The translations under genes were made by a program, and so were the position numbers. Of a stretch of 64,000 bases of DNA, positions 36,104 through 44,970 are shown in pieces. Under the pieces are notes generated by a model, which saw nothing but the letters and a program-made list of their open reading frames with translations, did not search any database and had not been told where the DNA came from. Location of the stretch: contig JAHBXC010000001.1 in assembly GCA_019636675.1 (NCBI GenBank), positions 806,001-870,000 on the forward strand, read 5' to 3'. Within the stretch, counting starts at the first letter, position 1. The number at the start of each line of letters is the position of its first letter. Source of the stretch: Phycisphaeraceae bacterium. GTDB lineage: Bacteria; Planctomycetota; Phycisphaerae; Phycisphaerales; UBA1924.

Positions 36104-36802
36104 ATGATTTGTCTTCGTGTTTTGACGGGCGCTGCCGCGCTCGCGGCGGCCGCGAGTTCGCAGGGCGCGATCTCGGTGTCGTTCGCGTCGGACTCGGCGA
36201 ATGTCGAGCGGATCTTCGAGCTGACCAGCGCCGGGGGCCCGCTGCTGGGCGCCGGGTCGCCGGTGACGATCCGCACCGTCGAGAACGTCGAGCTGGACCT
36301 GCTGGTGTCGAGCGCGGGCGCCGACCTGGGCCTGGCCAGCCAGCGCGTCGGCTTCGAGGCCGAGTTCCTGTTCACCAACGACTCCGGCGAGGGGATCAAC
36401 CCGGGCCAGCCCTTCGGGTTTGCCGGCGCGCTCAGCGGCGCGTTCCGCTTCTACAGCCTCAGCGACCCGTCCGACACCGTCCTTGAGGGCGTCGTGGGCG
36501 AGGGCGTTGGGTTCTTCGCGGGTCTGGGCTCGATCTTCGGCGGCGCGGCGCCGCAGTTCCTCGCGGGCTCGCTGCTGGGCCCCATGACGAGCTATTCGAC
36601 TGGCGAAGAGGGCGCCGGCCCGTCGGGCATGATCGGCGACTCGGCCTTCACCATCACCAACTTCGCCGAGCTGTTCACCGAGGGCGTGCCGACCGCTCGC
36701 GCGTCGGGCTCGTTCTCGGGGACGTTCGTCATCCCGTCGACCGGCACCGGCGTGCTCTCGGCGCTCGCGCTGGGCGTGTGCGCCGCGCGTCGTCGTCGCT
36801 GA
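36104..36802 (+). CDS. Secreted protein with PEP-CTERM-like tail, tandem paralog 2
   Basis: 232 residues with the same plan as the gene at 35082-35786: signal peptide (VLTGAAALAAAASSQG), ISVSFASDSANVERIFEL, beta-rich body, and tail IPSTGTGVLSALALGVC then AARRRR. The tail is almost identical to that of paralog 1 while the bodies are moderately diverged, consistent with tandem duplication that included promoter and terminator-type hairpin. GAGGAG precedes the ATG by about 9 bases. Probably processed at the cell surface; function unknown. Confidence 0.78.
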   Translation: MICLRVLTGAAALAAAASSQGAISVSFASDSANVERIFELTSAGGPLLGAGSPVTIRTVENVELDLLVSSAGADLGLASQRVGFEAEFLFTNDSGEGINPGQPFGFAGALSGAFRFYSLSDPSDTVLEGVVGEGVGFFAGLGSIFGGAAPQFLAGSLLGPMTSYSTGEEGAGPSGMIGDSAFTITNFAELFTEGVPTARASGSFSGTFVIPSTGTGVLSALALGVCAARRRR

Positions 36803-36831
36803 GCGAACGGGTTCGCCAGACCACCTATCAA

Positions 36832-36873
36832 AGCCCGCGGATCGGCCACCGATCCGCGGGCTCTTTCGTTTTT
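36832..36873 (+). terminator. Intrinsic terminator of tandem paralog 2
   Basis: AGCCCGCGGATCG / CGATCCGCGGGCT, a perfect 13-bp stem with a 5-base loop, followed by CTTTCGTTTTTG. Confidence 0.92.
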
Positions 36874-36920
36874 GTTGCGGGCTGTCGTCCCGGAATGCGC
36901 ATCCTTCCGCGAGGCCCCCC

Positions 36921-37268
36921 ATGACGAACACGACCGACCGACAGCCGCCCGCCCCGCCCTCCATCCCGCTCGCCCCGCTCACGCCGCTCGCCCCGCTGCT
37001 GGACTTCCGCTTCACGAAGTTCATCACGGTGAAGATCGTTCAGGTGCTCTACCTGGTTGGGATCGTCGTGATCGCGCTCTACACGCTGGCCGCCGTGATC
37101 GGGGTCTTCCAGACCGGCGCTGGCAAGGGGATCGTCGCGCTGATTCTCTCGCCGCTGGTGTTTTTGATCAGCGTGCTGGTGCTGCGGGTCTATCTGGAGG
37201 TCATCGTGGTGCTCTTCCGCATCGCGGAGAACACGGCCAAAATGGCGGGCACGAGCGACCGGGCCTGA
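36921..37268 (+). CDS. DUF4282-type small membrane protein
   Basis: 115 residues. After a Pro-rich N terminus comes LLDFRFTKFITVKIVQVLYL, the opening typical of DUF4282, then two membrane helices (VGIVVIALYTLAAVIGVF and IVALILSPLVFLISVLVL) and the conserved R-x-x-x-E of LRVYLEVIVVLFRIAEN. Function of the family is unknown. It ends 4 bases from the convergent purD stop. Confidence 0.82.
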   Translation: MTNTTDRQPPAPPSIPLAPLTPLAPLLDFRFTKFITVKIVQVLYLVGIVVIALYTLAAVIGVFQTGAGKGIVALILSPLVFLISVLVLRVYLEVIVVLFRIAENTAKMAGTSDRA

Positions 37269-37272
37269 CGGG

Positions 37273-38589
37273 TCAGTGAGTCACGAGCGCCTTCGCGCCG
37301 ATGTCGCGCCGGTAGACCTTGCCCTCGAACCGGATGGTCGCGGCGGCGGCGTTGGCTCGCTCGCGCGCCTGCTCCAGGGTGTCCCCCATCGCGACCACGC
37401 TGAGCACGCGCCCCCCGCCGCTGAGCAGTTCGCCCGAGGGTGAGCGCGTCGTGCTGGCGTGGAAGACATGCACGCCGGCGCGTTCGACCTCGTCGACGCC
37501 GGTGATGGCCGCGCCCTTCTTGCTCTCGCCGGGATAGCCGTGCTGGGCGAGAACGACGCAGCACGCGTGGCGCGGGTCGAACGACAACTCGCACTCGTCG
37601 AGCGTGCCGGTCGCGGTCCGCCAGCAGAGCTCGGCGAAGTCGCACTTCATGCGCGGCAGGAGCGCCTGGCACTCGGGGTCGCCGAATCGCACGTTGAACT
37701 CGAGGACCTTCGGGCCCGCCGGGGTGAGCATCAGCCCGGCGTAGAGGATGCCCCGGTACTCGATGTCGTCACGCCGGAGCGTGTCGACGATGGGGAGGAA
37801 GACCTCGCGCTCGACGCGGGTCATCTGCTCGTCGGTGAGCACGTGCGCCGGGCAATAGGCGCCCATGCCGCCGGTGTTGGGGCCGGTGTCGCCCTCGCCG
37901 ATGCGCTTGTGGTCCTGGGCCTGGTCGAGGACGAGGATCGAGCGCCCATCGACGAGCGCGAGGACCGACGCCTCGGGCCCGCTGAGGCGCTCCTCGAGGA
38001 GGACCTGCGCCCCGGCGTCGCCGAAGCGGCGCTGGACCATGATCTCATCGATCGCCTTGATCGCTTCCTCGAGGGTGTCGGGGAGATAGACGCCCTTGCC
38101 GGCGGCGAGCCCGGTGGCCTTGATGACCGGCGCTTCCTCGCGCGTCTCGAGGTACCGCTTGGCCTCTTCGGGGTGCTTGAACACGCGCGACTCGGCGGTC
38201 GGGACGGCGGCGGCGCGCATGATCTGCTTCGCCCAGGCCTTGTCCGCTTCGAGTTGGGCGGCCTGCCTGCCAGGACCGAAGACGACCCGCCCCGGGGTGG
38301 TCAGCTTTTCAGCGATGCCCTCGGCCAAGGGCGCCTCAGGGCCGACGACCACGAGGTTCACCCCGGCGCGCTCGCAGAAAAGCTCCAGCCGGTACAGCTC
38401 GCGCATCGAGTGGGCGTGGTCGATCGGCTGGGACAGCGACGCGATCCCTGCGTTCTGGGTGTGCGTCGCGTACAGGGCCTTGACGCGCGGGGACTGGCGC
38501 AATTTCCACGCGAGCGCGTGCTCACGACCGCCGCCCCCGATCAGGAGGACGGTGTACGAGTCGGGCGGCGTGGGGCGTCGTTTGCTCAT
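37273..38589 (-). CDS. purD: Phosphoribosylamine-glycine ligase (GAR synthetase)
   Basis: 438 residues, normal length; step 2 of purine synthesis. It begins VLLIGGGGREHALAWKLRQS (residues 14-33), followed by GPEAPLAEGIAEKL, the ATP-grasp region VIKATGLAAGKGVYLPD, LLEERLSGPEASVLALVDG, the signature GEGDTGPNTGGMGAYCP, and FNVRFGDPECQALLPR with the metal ligands. The start at 38589 gives a short 13-residue leader before the first strand. Upstream is tRNA-Pro on the same strand, 58 bases away. Confidence 0.97.
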   Translation of the reverse strand: MSKRRPTPPDSYTVLLIGGGGREHALAWKLRQSPRVKALYATHTQNAGIASLSQPIDHAHSMRELYRLELFCERAGVNLVVVGPEAPLAEGIAEKLTTPGRVVFGPGRQAAQLEADKAWAKQIMRAAAVPTAESRVFKHPEEAKRYLETREEAPVIKATGLAAGKGVYLPDTLEEAIKAIDEIMVQRRFGDAGAQVLLEERLSGPEASVLALVDGRSILVLDQAQDHKRIGEGDTGPNTGGMGAYCPAHVLTDEQMTRVEREVFLPIVDTLRRDDIEYRGILYAGLMLTPAGPKVLEFNVRFGDPECQALLPRMKCDFAELCWRTATGTLDECELSFDPRHACCVVLAQHGYPGESKKGAAITGVDEVERAGVHVFHASTTRSPSGELLSGGGRVLSVVAMGDTLEQARERANAAAATIRFEGKVYRRDIGAKALVTH

Positions 38590-38647
38590 GGGCGGCGATG
38601 ATAGACCCGGCGTGCGGGCCCTCCGGGACGAAGCGGACAAGGGGGAA

Positions 38648-38721
38648 TCAGGGTGACTGGATTCGAACCAGCGGCCTCCACGACCCAAACGCGGCGCTCT
38701 ACCAAGCTGAGCTACACCCTG
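38648..38721 (-). tRNA. tRNA-Pro (anticodon TGG)
   Basis: 74-nt cloverleaf on the minus strand. Acceptor stem CAGGGTG / CACCCTG with discriminator A; D-arm GTAGCTCAGCTTGGTAGAGC; anticodon arm CCGCG-TTTGGGT-CGTGG with TGG at 34-36; T-arm CTGG-TTCGAAT-CCAG. CCA is not encoded. TGG reads CCA and, by wobble, other proline codons. Confidence 0.96.
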
Positions 38722-39015
38722 GGAATCTGACGAGAAGATCGGCGACGGATGAAATCGGACCGATCGGGCTGCGAACAATGCGCCCTCGAAGGATGGTAGC
38801 CGTCGCCCGCCCCGACGCGTCGCGACCCGGCCCCCGACGCAACTGCGCCGGCGCCGGCCAATTGATACAGACACAGGCGGGACAGACCCGGGGACAGCCC
38901 CCGGGTTCCCTCGCGAGGGCGGTGCGTGGCGCCCTCGACGAACCCGACGACCCTCTCCACCCGGTGGAGGGCGCGTCGAGCGCCGGACGGTTCCACGCCC
39001 GATCGTGAGGGACGC

Positions 39016-40341
39016 ATGGGAGCAGTTGGCGCCGCGGTGAAGTGGACGGTCGGGAGCGTGCTGGTGCTGGGCGCCTTGGGCGCCGCCGGGGCGTTGCTGA
39101 TCGCGCCGAAGATCAAGGCGCAGATGGAGCTCACACGCGGGGGCGGGCCCGGGCTGAGCGTGCGCGCCGAGCCGGTGTCTTCGGGCGTGCTGATCCGAAC
39201 CGTCAGCGCGCCGGGTTACCTCGAGCCGGTGCGCAAGGTCTCGATCTCGGCGCGCATCAGCGCCCAGATCACCGACCTGCCCTTCGACCTCGGCGACGCG
39301 GTCAACGCGGGCGACACCGTGGTGCGACTGGACAACGCCGACCTGATGGCCCAGCTCGCCAGCGCCGAAGCGTCGCTCATGGCCGAGCAGGCGCGCCTCG
39401 ACGGCGCACGGGCGACCTACCTGAACACCATCGCCGAGTGGGAACGTCGCCAGACGCTCTTCGGCTCCAACGACGTCGCGAAATCGGCGCTCGAGCAGGC
39501 CGAGGCCGAGAAACTGCGCGCCGAGTCCAACCTGCGCGCGTCGCAGGCCTCGATCGAGGTCGCCAGGGCGCAGATCCAGCGCATCCGCGAGGACCTCCGC
39601 TACACCGAGATCCCCTCCCCCATCACCGGCGTGGTCACCAAGCTCAACGCCGAGGTGGGCGAGATCGTCATCACCGGCACCATGAACAACGCCGGCACCG
39701 TCATCCTCGAGATCGCCGACCTCTCCGAGATGATCGTGCGCGTCGAGTGCGATGAGACCGACATCGCCGATGTGCGCGTCGGCCAGACCGCCCGGGTCTA
39801 CCTCACCGCGTACCCCGACGAGACCTTCACCGGCGTCGTCAGGCGCATCGCCCTCCAGCGCTCCAAGGCGCGCAACCAGAGCGACGTCTTCGAGGTCGAG
39901 GTCCTCCTCAAGGATCAGGGCCGGACGCTCTTCTCCGGTCTCAACGCCAGCGTCGACATCGAGGTCGAGACGCTGCAGGACGTCCTGCTCGCCCCCAGCC
40001 AGGCGGTCCTCGACAAGCGCATCGACGAGCTCCCGGAGTCCGTCACCCTCGACAACCCCACCATCGACGCCCAGAAGACCTTCGCGCGCATCATCTTCGA
40101 GATCCGCGACGGCAAGGCCCATGCCGTCCCGGTGCGCGTCGGCCCCAGCGACCTGCAGACCACCGCCATCCTCGCTGGCGCGACGCCAGGCGCCCAGATC
40201 ATCACCGGCCCCTACAAGGCACTCGCCGGGCTCAAGCACGGCGACGCCGTGCGCACCGAAACGCCCAAGCCGGCATCCACCGACGCGCCCGCCGGCGAGC
40301 AGGCCGCGACCGACGCGAGCGAGGAGCGCGCGCAGCGATGA
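39016..40341 (+). CDS. HlyD/MacA-type efflux adaptor (membrane-fusion protein)
   Basis: 441 residues. An N-terminal membrane anchor ([19 protein letters not shown]) is followed by a barrel-sandwich/lipoyl half ([20 protein letters not shown] and [12 protein letters not shown]), a long coiled-coil hairpin between them ([20 protein letters not shown] to [16 protein letters not shown]), and beta-barrel/membrane-proximal domains. In MacAB-like pumps this protein links the inner-membrane ABC unit to the outer-membrane channel. GAGG is 6 bases before the ATG at 39016. The stop overlaps the ATPase start by 4 bases (ATGA), first gene of a four-gene operon. Confidence 0.9.
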   Translation: MGAVGAAVKWTVGSVLVLGALGAAGALLIAPKIKAQMELTRGGGPGLSVRAEPVSSGVLIRTVSAPGYLEPVRKVSISARISAQITDLPFDLGDAVNAGDTVVRLDNADLMAQLASAEASLMAEQARLDGARATYLNTIAEWERRQTLFGSNDVAKSALEQAEAEKLRAESNLRASQASIEVARAQIQRIREDLRYTEIPSPITGVVTKLNAEVGEIVITGTMNNAGTVILEIADLSEMIVRVECDETDIADVRVGQTARVYLTAYPDETFTGVVRRIALQRSKARNQSDVFEVEVLLKDQGRTLFSGLNASVDIEVETLQDVLLAPSQAVLDKRIDELPESVTLDNPTIDAQKTFARIIFEIRDGKAHAVPVRVGPSDLQTTAILAGATPGAQIITGPYKALAGLKHGDAVRTETPKPASTDAPAGEQAATDASEERAQR

Positions 40342-41198
40342 CCGCCCTCGCCCCGCCAACCGAACGGAGCGCCGATCACGACGCGCCCGCCAGGGCGAAC
40401 CTCGCGCCGCCCTGCATCGAGGTGCGCAAGCTGCGCAAGACCTACAAGGTCGGCGTCGAAAAGGTCCACGCGCTGCGCGGCGTCGACCTGACGATCCGGC
40501 GCAACGAGTTCGTCGCCATCATGGGCTCGTCGGGCTCGGGCAAGTCCACCCTCATGAACATCCTCGGCTGCCTCGACCGCCCTACCGCCGGTGAGTACAT
40601 CCTCAACGGCAAGCCCACCCACCGCATGGGCGCGAGCGAGCTTGCCCAGGTCCGCAACGTCGACATCGGCTTCGTCTTCCAGTCCTTCGAGCTGCTCAAC
40701 CGCGCCACGGCCCTCAAGAACGTCATGCTCCCGCTCGTCTACTCGAGCAAGAGCTGGTGGAAGGCGCGACGGCTCGCGAAGGAAGCGCTCGAGCGCGTCG
40801 GGCTGGGCGAGCGCATGACGCACCGCCCCAACCAGCTCTCGGGCGGCCAGCGCCAACGCGTCGCGATCGCGCGCGCCCTCGTCAACACGCCCAGCATCAT
40901 CCTCGCCGACGAGCCGACCGGGAACCTGGACTCGAAGACCACCGAGGAGATCATCTCGCTCCTCAAGGCGCTCCACGCCGAGGGCCAGACGATCGTGATC
41001 GTGACGCACGAGGAAGACGTCGCCGGGCGCGCCGAGCGCATCGTGCGCCTCAGCGACGGTCGCATCTTCTCCGACCTGCCCTCGCTCGAGGACCCGATCC
41101 ATCGCGAGTGGCTCGAGGCCACGGCGCGGAGCCTGAAGGCCAACCACGCCGCCGCCGCCGCCCGTGAAGAGGCAGATCGCGAAGAGGAGGACGCCTGA
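40338..41198 (+). CDS. MacB/LolD-type ABC transporter ATP-binding protein
   Basis: 286 residues. Walker [18 protein letters not shown]-loop FVFQSFELL, signature [15 protein letters not shown], Walker [13 protein letters not shown], and H-loop VTHEE, all in normal order: a full ATPase. The sequence around [15 protein letters not shown] is typical of the MacB/LolD/FtsE clade. A charged C-terminal extension ([20 protein letters not shown]) follows the domain. It overlaps the adaptor gene by 4 bases and the permease by 1, so it is translated with both. Confidence 0.93.
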   Translation: MTALAPPTERSADHDAPARANLAPPCIEVRKLRKTYKVGVEKVHALRGVDLTIRRNEFVAIMGSSGSGKSTLMNILGCLDRPTAGEYILNGKPTHRMGASELAQVRNVDIGFVFQSFELLNRATALKNVMLPLVYSSKSWWKARRLAKEALERVGLGERMTHRPNQLSGGQRQRVAIARALVNTPSIILADEPTGNLDSKTTEEIISLLKALHAEGQTIVIVTHEEDVAGRAERIVRLSDGRIFSDLPSLEDPIHREWLEATARSLKANHAAAAAREEADREEEDA

Positions 41199-42439
41199 TG
41201 TTCCTCGTGCGCATCCTCATGCAGACCGTCGCGCTCGCCCTCGGTCAGATCCGGGCGAACTTCGCGCGCGCCATGCTCACCTCGCTGGGCATCATCATCG
41301 GCGTGGGCTCGGTCACCGCCGTCATCGCCGGGCTGACCGGCATGAAGAGCTACGTCCTCAACGAGTTCGAGACCTTCGGCGCGAAGAAGGTGTTCATCCA
41401 GGGCTGGCTCCCCCCCGAGCTGCGCACCAGGATGGACTGGACGCAGGTCCGGCTCACCCTCGACGAGATCGAGGCGATCCGGGAGCACTGCCCGTCCATC
41501 GCCAAGATCAGCCCGATCTGGTTCTCACGCTACGAGATCCGCAACGGGGAGTTCGCCGTCACCTCCGGCACGGTGCAGGGCATCTGGCCCGAGTGGCACG
41601 ACATCGAGTCGCGCACCGTCACCTTCGGGCGCCCCTTCAACGCCGTCGACGAGCGTGAGCGGCGCTACGTCACGCTGGTCAACGACAAGGCGATCGAGGA
41701 GCTGAACCTCGACCGCGACCCCACGGGCGACTTCATCCTCATCAACGGGCGTCGCTTCCTGATCGTGGGCGTGGTCGAGACCAAGGACGTGGGCGCGATG
41801 TTCGGGGGCAACGACTCGCAGGCCGAGTTCTTCATCCCCTTCGCGACCGCCGCCAAGATGCAGCCCTTCGGCCAGATCTCCTACTCGATCGCCGAGCTGA
41901 CCACGCCCGACGCCGCCGACGACGCGCGGGCCGAGATCGCGTTCGTGCTGCGAACCATGCGCCGCCTCACGCCCGAGACGCCGAGCACCTTCCGCGTCGA
42001 GGTCATGCAGCAGTTCATCGACCAGTTCAACGGGCTGGCGGCGGGCATCACCGCGATCGCCGGCGGCGTGGTCAGCATCTCCCTGCTCGTGGGAGGCGTT
42101 GGCATCATGAACATCATGCTCGTCTCCGTCAGCGAACGCACCCGAGAGATCGGCCTGCGCAAGGCGGTCGGCGCCAAGTCCGGCGTCATCCTCATGCAGT
42201 TCCTCGTCGAGGCGATCGTGCTCTGCGTTGCCGGCGGCGTCGTGGGCCTCGCCCTGGGGCAGGGCCTGACGCTCGCGCTGCAGAACATCCCCAACACACC
42301 CCTCCAGGACGCGCGGATCCCCGAGTGGGCCGTCGCGCTCGCGTTTCTCTTCAGCGCCGCGGTCGGCGTGATCTTCGGCATGTTCCCGGCCATCAAGGCC
42401 GCCCGACTCGACCCCATCGAGGCCCTCCGGCATGAATGA
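41198..42439 (+). CDS. MacB-type ABC transporter permease
   Basis: 413 residues, MacB/FtsX architecture without a fused ATPase. One N-terminal membrane helix with the conserved ARAMLTSLGIIIGVGSVTAV is followed by a large periplasmic domain (about 50-290) and three C-terminal helices with the FtsX-type coupling segment SERTREIGLRKAVGAKSGVI. It probably drives export of a peptide, antibiotic or lipid with the adjacent adaptor and TolC-like protein; substrate unknown. The start abuts the ATPase stop. Confidence 0.92.
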   Translation: MFLVRILMQTVALALGQIRANFARAMLTSLGIIIGVGSVTAVIAGLTGMKSYVLNEFETFGAKKVFIQGWLPPELRTRMDWTQVRLTLDEIEAIREHCPSIAKISPIWFSRYEIRNGEFAVTSGTVQGIWPEWHDIESRTVTFGRPFNAVDERERRYVTLVNDKAIEELNLDRDPTGDFILINGRRFLIVGVVETKDVGAMFGGNDSQAEFFIPFATAAKMQPFGQISYSIAELTTPDAADDARAEIAFVLRTMRRLTPETPSTFRVEVMQQFIDQFNGLAAGITAIAGGVVSISLLVGGVGIMNIMLVSVSERTREIGLRKAVGAKSGVILMQFLVEAIVLCVAGGVVGLALGQGLTLALQNIPNTPLQDARIPEWAVALAFLFSAAVGVIFGMFPAIKAARLDPIEALRHE

Positions 42440-44228
42440 CCCCACCCGGTCGCGCACCCTCCCCGGCTGTCGCTGCGCGCTCGTCGCCACCTCGTCGATC
42501 GCGCTGCTCGCCGGCTGCTCGCGCAGCCCCTTCTCGACCTACGACGACGAGCTCGGCCCGCGCGTGAGTCTCACACGGCTCCGCCAGGTCGAACGGCTCG
42601 ACCAGGACCGCTACGAAGCGCCCCCCGAGCGTCAGAACCCGGTCGTCACGCGCGACACCGCCCTGCCCGACCCGTTCGCGTCGCGCGAGCGCATCGGCAT
42701 CACCATCGAGGAGGCGCGCGCCTGGACCCTCGCCAACAACCTCAGTCTGCAGGCGGTCCTCCTCGACCCGACCATCGCCAACCAGCGCGTGACCCGTGAG
42801 GAAGGACGCTTCGACGCCGTCATCTTCGCCAACGCGTCGTACAGCGACACCGAGCAGCCCACGGCGTCCCAGCTCGAAGGGTCCCAGGTCGAGCGATTCT
42901 CCTTCACCCCGGGCGTGCGCGTCCCCCTTCGCACCGGCGGGCAGGTCAGCTTCGACCTCCCCGTGAGCCGCGTCGACACCAACAACCAGTTCTCGACCCT
43001 CAATCCCTCGTACGACGTCGACGGCCGGTTCTCGATCAGCCAGCCCCTGCTTCGCAACGCCGGCCGGCGCGTGAACACCCACGGCATCCGGGTCGCCGCG
43101 CTCAGCCAGCAGATCAGCGAGGCGCGCACCAAGCTCGAAATCATCCGGCAGCTCTCCGACGCCGATCGCGCGTACTGGCGCCTCTACGCCGCCCAGCAGG
43201 CCCTCGAGGTGCGCGTGCTCGAGTACCAGCTCGCGCGCGAGCAGCTCGAAACGGCGCGCCGGCGCGTCGACGCCGGCGACCTGCCCGAGGTCGAGATGAC
43301 CCGCGCCGAGTCCGGGCTCGCCTCCACGCTCGAGCGCATTATCTTCGCGCAGAACGCCATCAAGGAGCGCGAGCGCGAGCTGAAGCGCATCATGAACGCC
43401 CCGGGGCTCGATATCGCCGGCGCAACATTCCTCACGCCCGAGACCCTGCCCGACCCCATTCGATACGAGTTCGATTTCGAGCTCCTCTCCGAGCTCGCGG
43501 TCGGTGAGCGCATGGAGCTCCTCGAGCTGGAGCTGCAGCTCGCGATCGACGAGAGCACCATCGCGTTCAACAAGAACGCCACGCTCCCGCTCTTCACGCT
43601 CGACTACACCGTCGTCACCAACGGGCTGGGCGACTCGTGGTCGAGCGCGCTGGGCCAGACGCGCCGGGGCGATTTCATCGACTCCATCGTCCAGGCGCGC
43701 TTCGAGACCCCCCTCGGGAATCGCCAGGCGACCAGCAACCTTCGCGAGTCCATCCTCCAGCGCGTCCAGCGCCTCTCGACGCGCGAGGCCCGGCGCCAGG
43801 CGATCCGCGAAGAGACGCTCAACGCCGCCGATCGCGTCGAAGCGTCCTGGCAGCGCATCCTCGCGTCGCGCCTGGCGGTCATCACCGCGACGCGCACGCT
43901 CGACGCCGAACGCCGCCAGTTCGACGTCGGCGCGCGGACCAGCACCGACGTGCTCGACGCGTCCACCCGGCTGGGCGACGCGCGCCTCATCGAGATCCAG
44001 GCCCTCACCGACTACCAGATCGCCCTCGTCGACCTCGCCTTCGCGACGGGCACCACCCTGGGCGCCGCACGCGTCGACTGGGCCCCGACCGATCCGCTCG
44101 CGCTCCCGGAGCAGCAGTTCCGCGACCCGCCCGAGGCGCCCTCGCTGTTCGGCGTCCACCTCCCGCTCGCCGGCACGACCACCCCCCCCGACGCGGGCGT
44201 CGCGCCCGCGCAGAACCCGGCGCCCTGA
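42432..44228 (+). CDS. TolC-family outer-membrane efflux lipoprotein
   Basis: 598 residues. A lipoprotein signal ends at LLAGC (Cys about 29). Two homologous outer-membrane efflux repeats follow, each of long helices: ITIEEARAWTLANNLSLQAV and RRVDAGDLPEVEMTRAES in the first half; FNKNATLPLFTLDYTV and VGARTSTDVLDASTRLGD in the second. The AGDLPEVEM and GARTSTDVL pairs are the canonical internally repeated TolC motif. It overlaps the permease by 8 bases, completing an adaptor-ATPase-permease-channel operon. A Pro-rich C-terminal tail is unusual. Confidence 0.9.
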   Translation: MNDPTRSRTLPGCRCALVATSSIALLAGCSRSPFSTYDDELGPRVSLTRLRQVERLDQDRYEAPPERQNPVVTRDTALPDPFASRERIGITIEEARAWTLANNLSLQAVLLDPTIANQRVTREEGRFDAVIFANASYSDTEQPTASQLEGSQVERFSFTPGVRVPLRTGGQVSFDLPVSRVDTNNQFSTLNPSYDVDGRFSISQPLLRNAGRRVNTHGIRVAALSQQISEARTKLEIIRQLSDADRAYWRLYAAQQALEVRVLEYQLAREQLETARRRVDAGDLPEVEMTRAESGLASTLERIIFAQNAIKERERELKRIMNAPGLDIAGATFLTPETLPDPIRYEFDFELLSELAVGERMELLELELQLAIDESTIAFNKNATLPLFTLDYTVVTNGLGDSWSSALGQTRRGDFIDSIVQARFETPLGNRQATSNLRESILQRVQRLSTREARRQAIREETLNAADRVEASWQRILASRLAVITATRTLDAERRQFDVGARTSTDVLDASTRLGDARLIEIQALTDYQIALVDLAFATGTTLGAARVDWAPTDPLALPEQQFRDPPEAPSLFGVHLPLAGTTTPPDAGVAPAQNPAP

Positions 44229-44376
44229 GCCGCCCGTCTCGGATCGGCGCGACCCTCCCCCCCGCACGCCCGGAAACGCCGGCACGCGCTCGCTACACTG
44301 CCCGCCTGTAGCCCGAACCCGACCCGTTTGCCCGCGCCAGCGACGGGCACGCCCCCCGGACCGAGAGCCGCGTGCG

Positions 44377-44814
44377 ATGATCGACCTCGCGACGACCGCC
44401 AACCCGACGCCCCTCGCCGCCCTCGCCATGGCCGGCGGCGACCTCGAGGCCTACCTCCCGGTGGCGGTCATCGTCCTGATGGCGATCGCCTTCGGCATCA
44501 TCAACGTGGTCGGCTCCAAGGTTCTCGGACCCAACCGCTCGGGCCCGATCAAGGAAATGCCCTACGAGTCGGGCATGAACCCGATGGGCGGGGCCCGCAA
44601 ACGGTTCAATGTCCGGTTTTACATGCTCGCGATGACCTTCCTCGTCTTCGACGTCGAGGTCATCTTCCTCTACCCCTGGGCGACCGCCTTCGCGCAGATC
44701 GGCCCGGGGACCGACGAGACGATGCTCTTCCTCGGGCGTGCGCTCTTCTTCCTGTTCACGACGGTGGTGGCGTATATCTACGCGTACCGCAAGGGCGTCT
44801 TCCGCTTCGACTGA
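44377..44814 (+). CDS. nuoA: NADH-quinone oxidoreductase subunit A
   Basis: 145 residues with three membrane helices. Recognised from PIKEMPYESGMNPMGGARKR and RFNVRFYMLAMTFLVFDVEV, the conserved NuoA segments with the E of PYESG and the D/E of FDVEVIFLYPW. NuoA is a small proton-pumping-arm subunit of complex I. Normally nuoB and further subunits follow, but here the next gene is an unrelated EAL protein, so the gene is separated from the rest of complex I. A GCTACACT -10-like element is 78 bases upstream. The N terminus is longer than usual. Confidence 0.93.
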   Translation: MIDLATTANPTPLAALAMAGGDLEAYLPVAVIVLMAIAFGIINVVGSKVLGPNRSGPIKEMPYESGMNPMGGARKRFNVRFYMLAMTFLVFDVEVIFLYPWATAFAQIGPGTDETMLFLGRALFFLFTTVVAYIYAYRKGVFRFD

Positions 44815-44970
44815 GCGCCAGCGTCCCCCGGGGTTATCCCTGCACACTCTACCCACGCTTTCTGCGCCGAGTTCCGCGAAAGACGTCATCATCCGACCCG
44901 CGAGGGCCGATGTGAAAGACGCCTCCGGACCCCGATGGTTGATGGAGCAGCGCGCAGGAACTCTCGTGTC

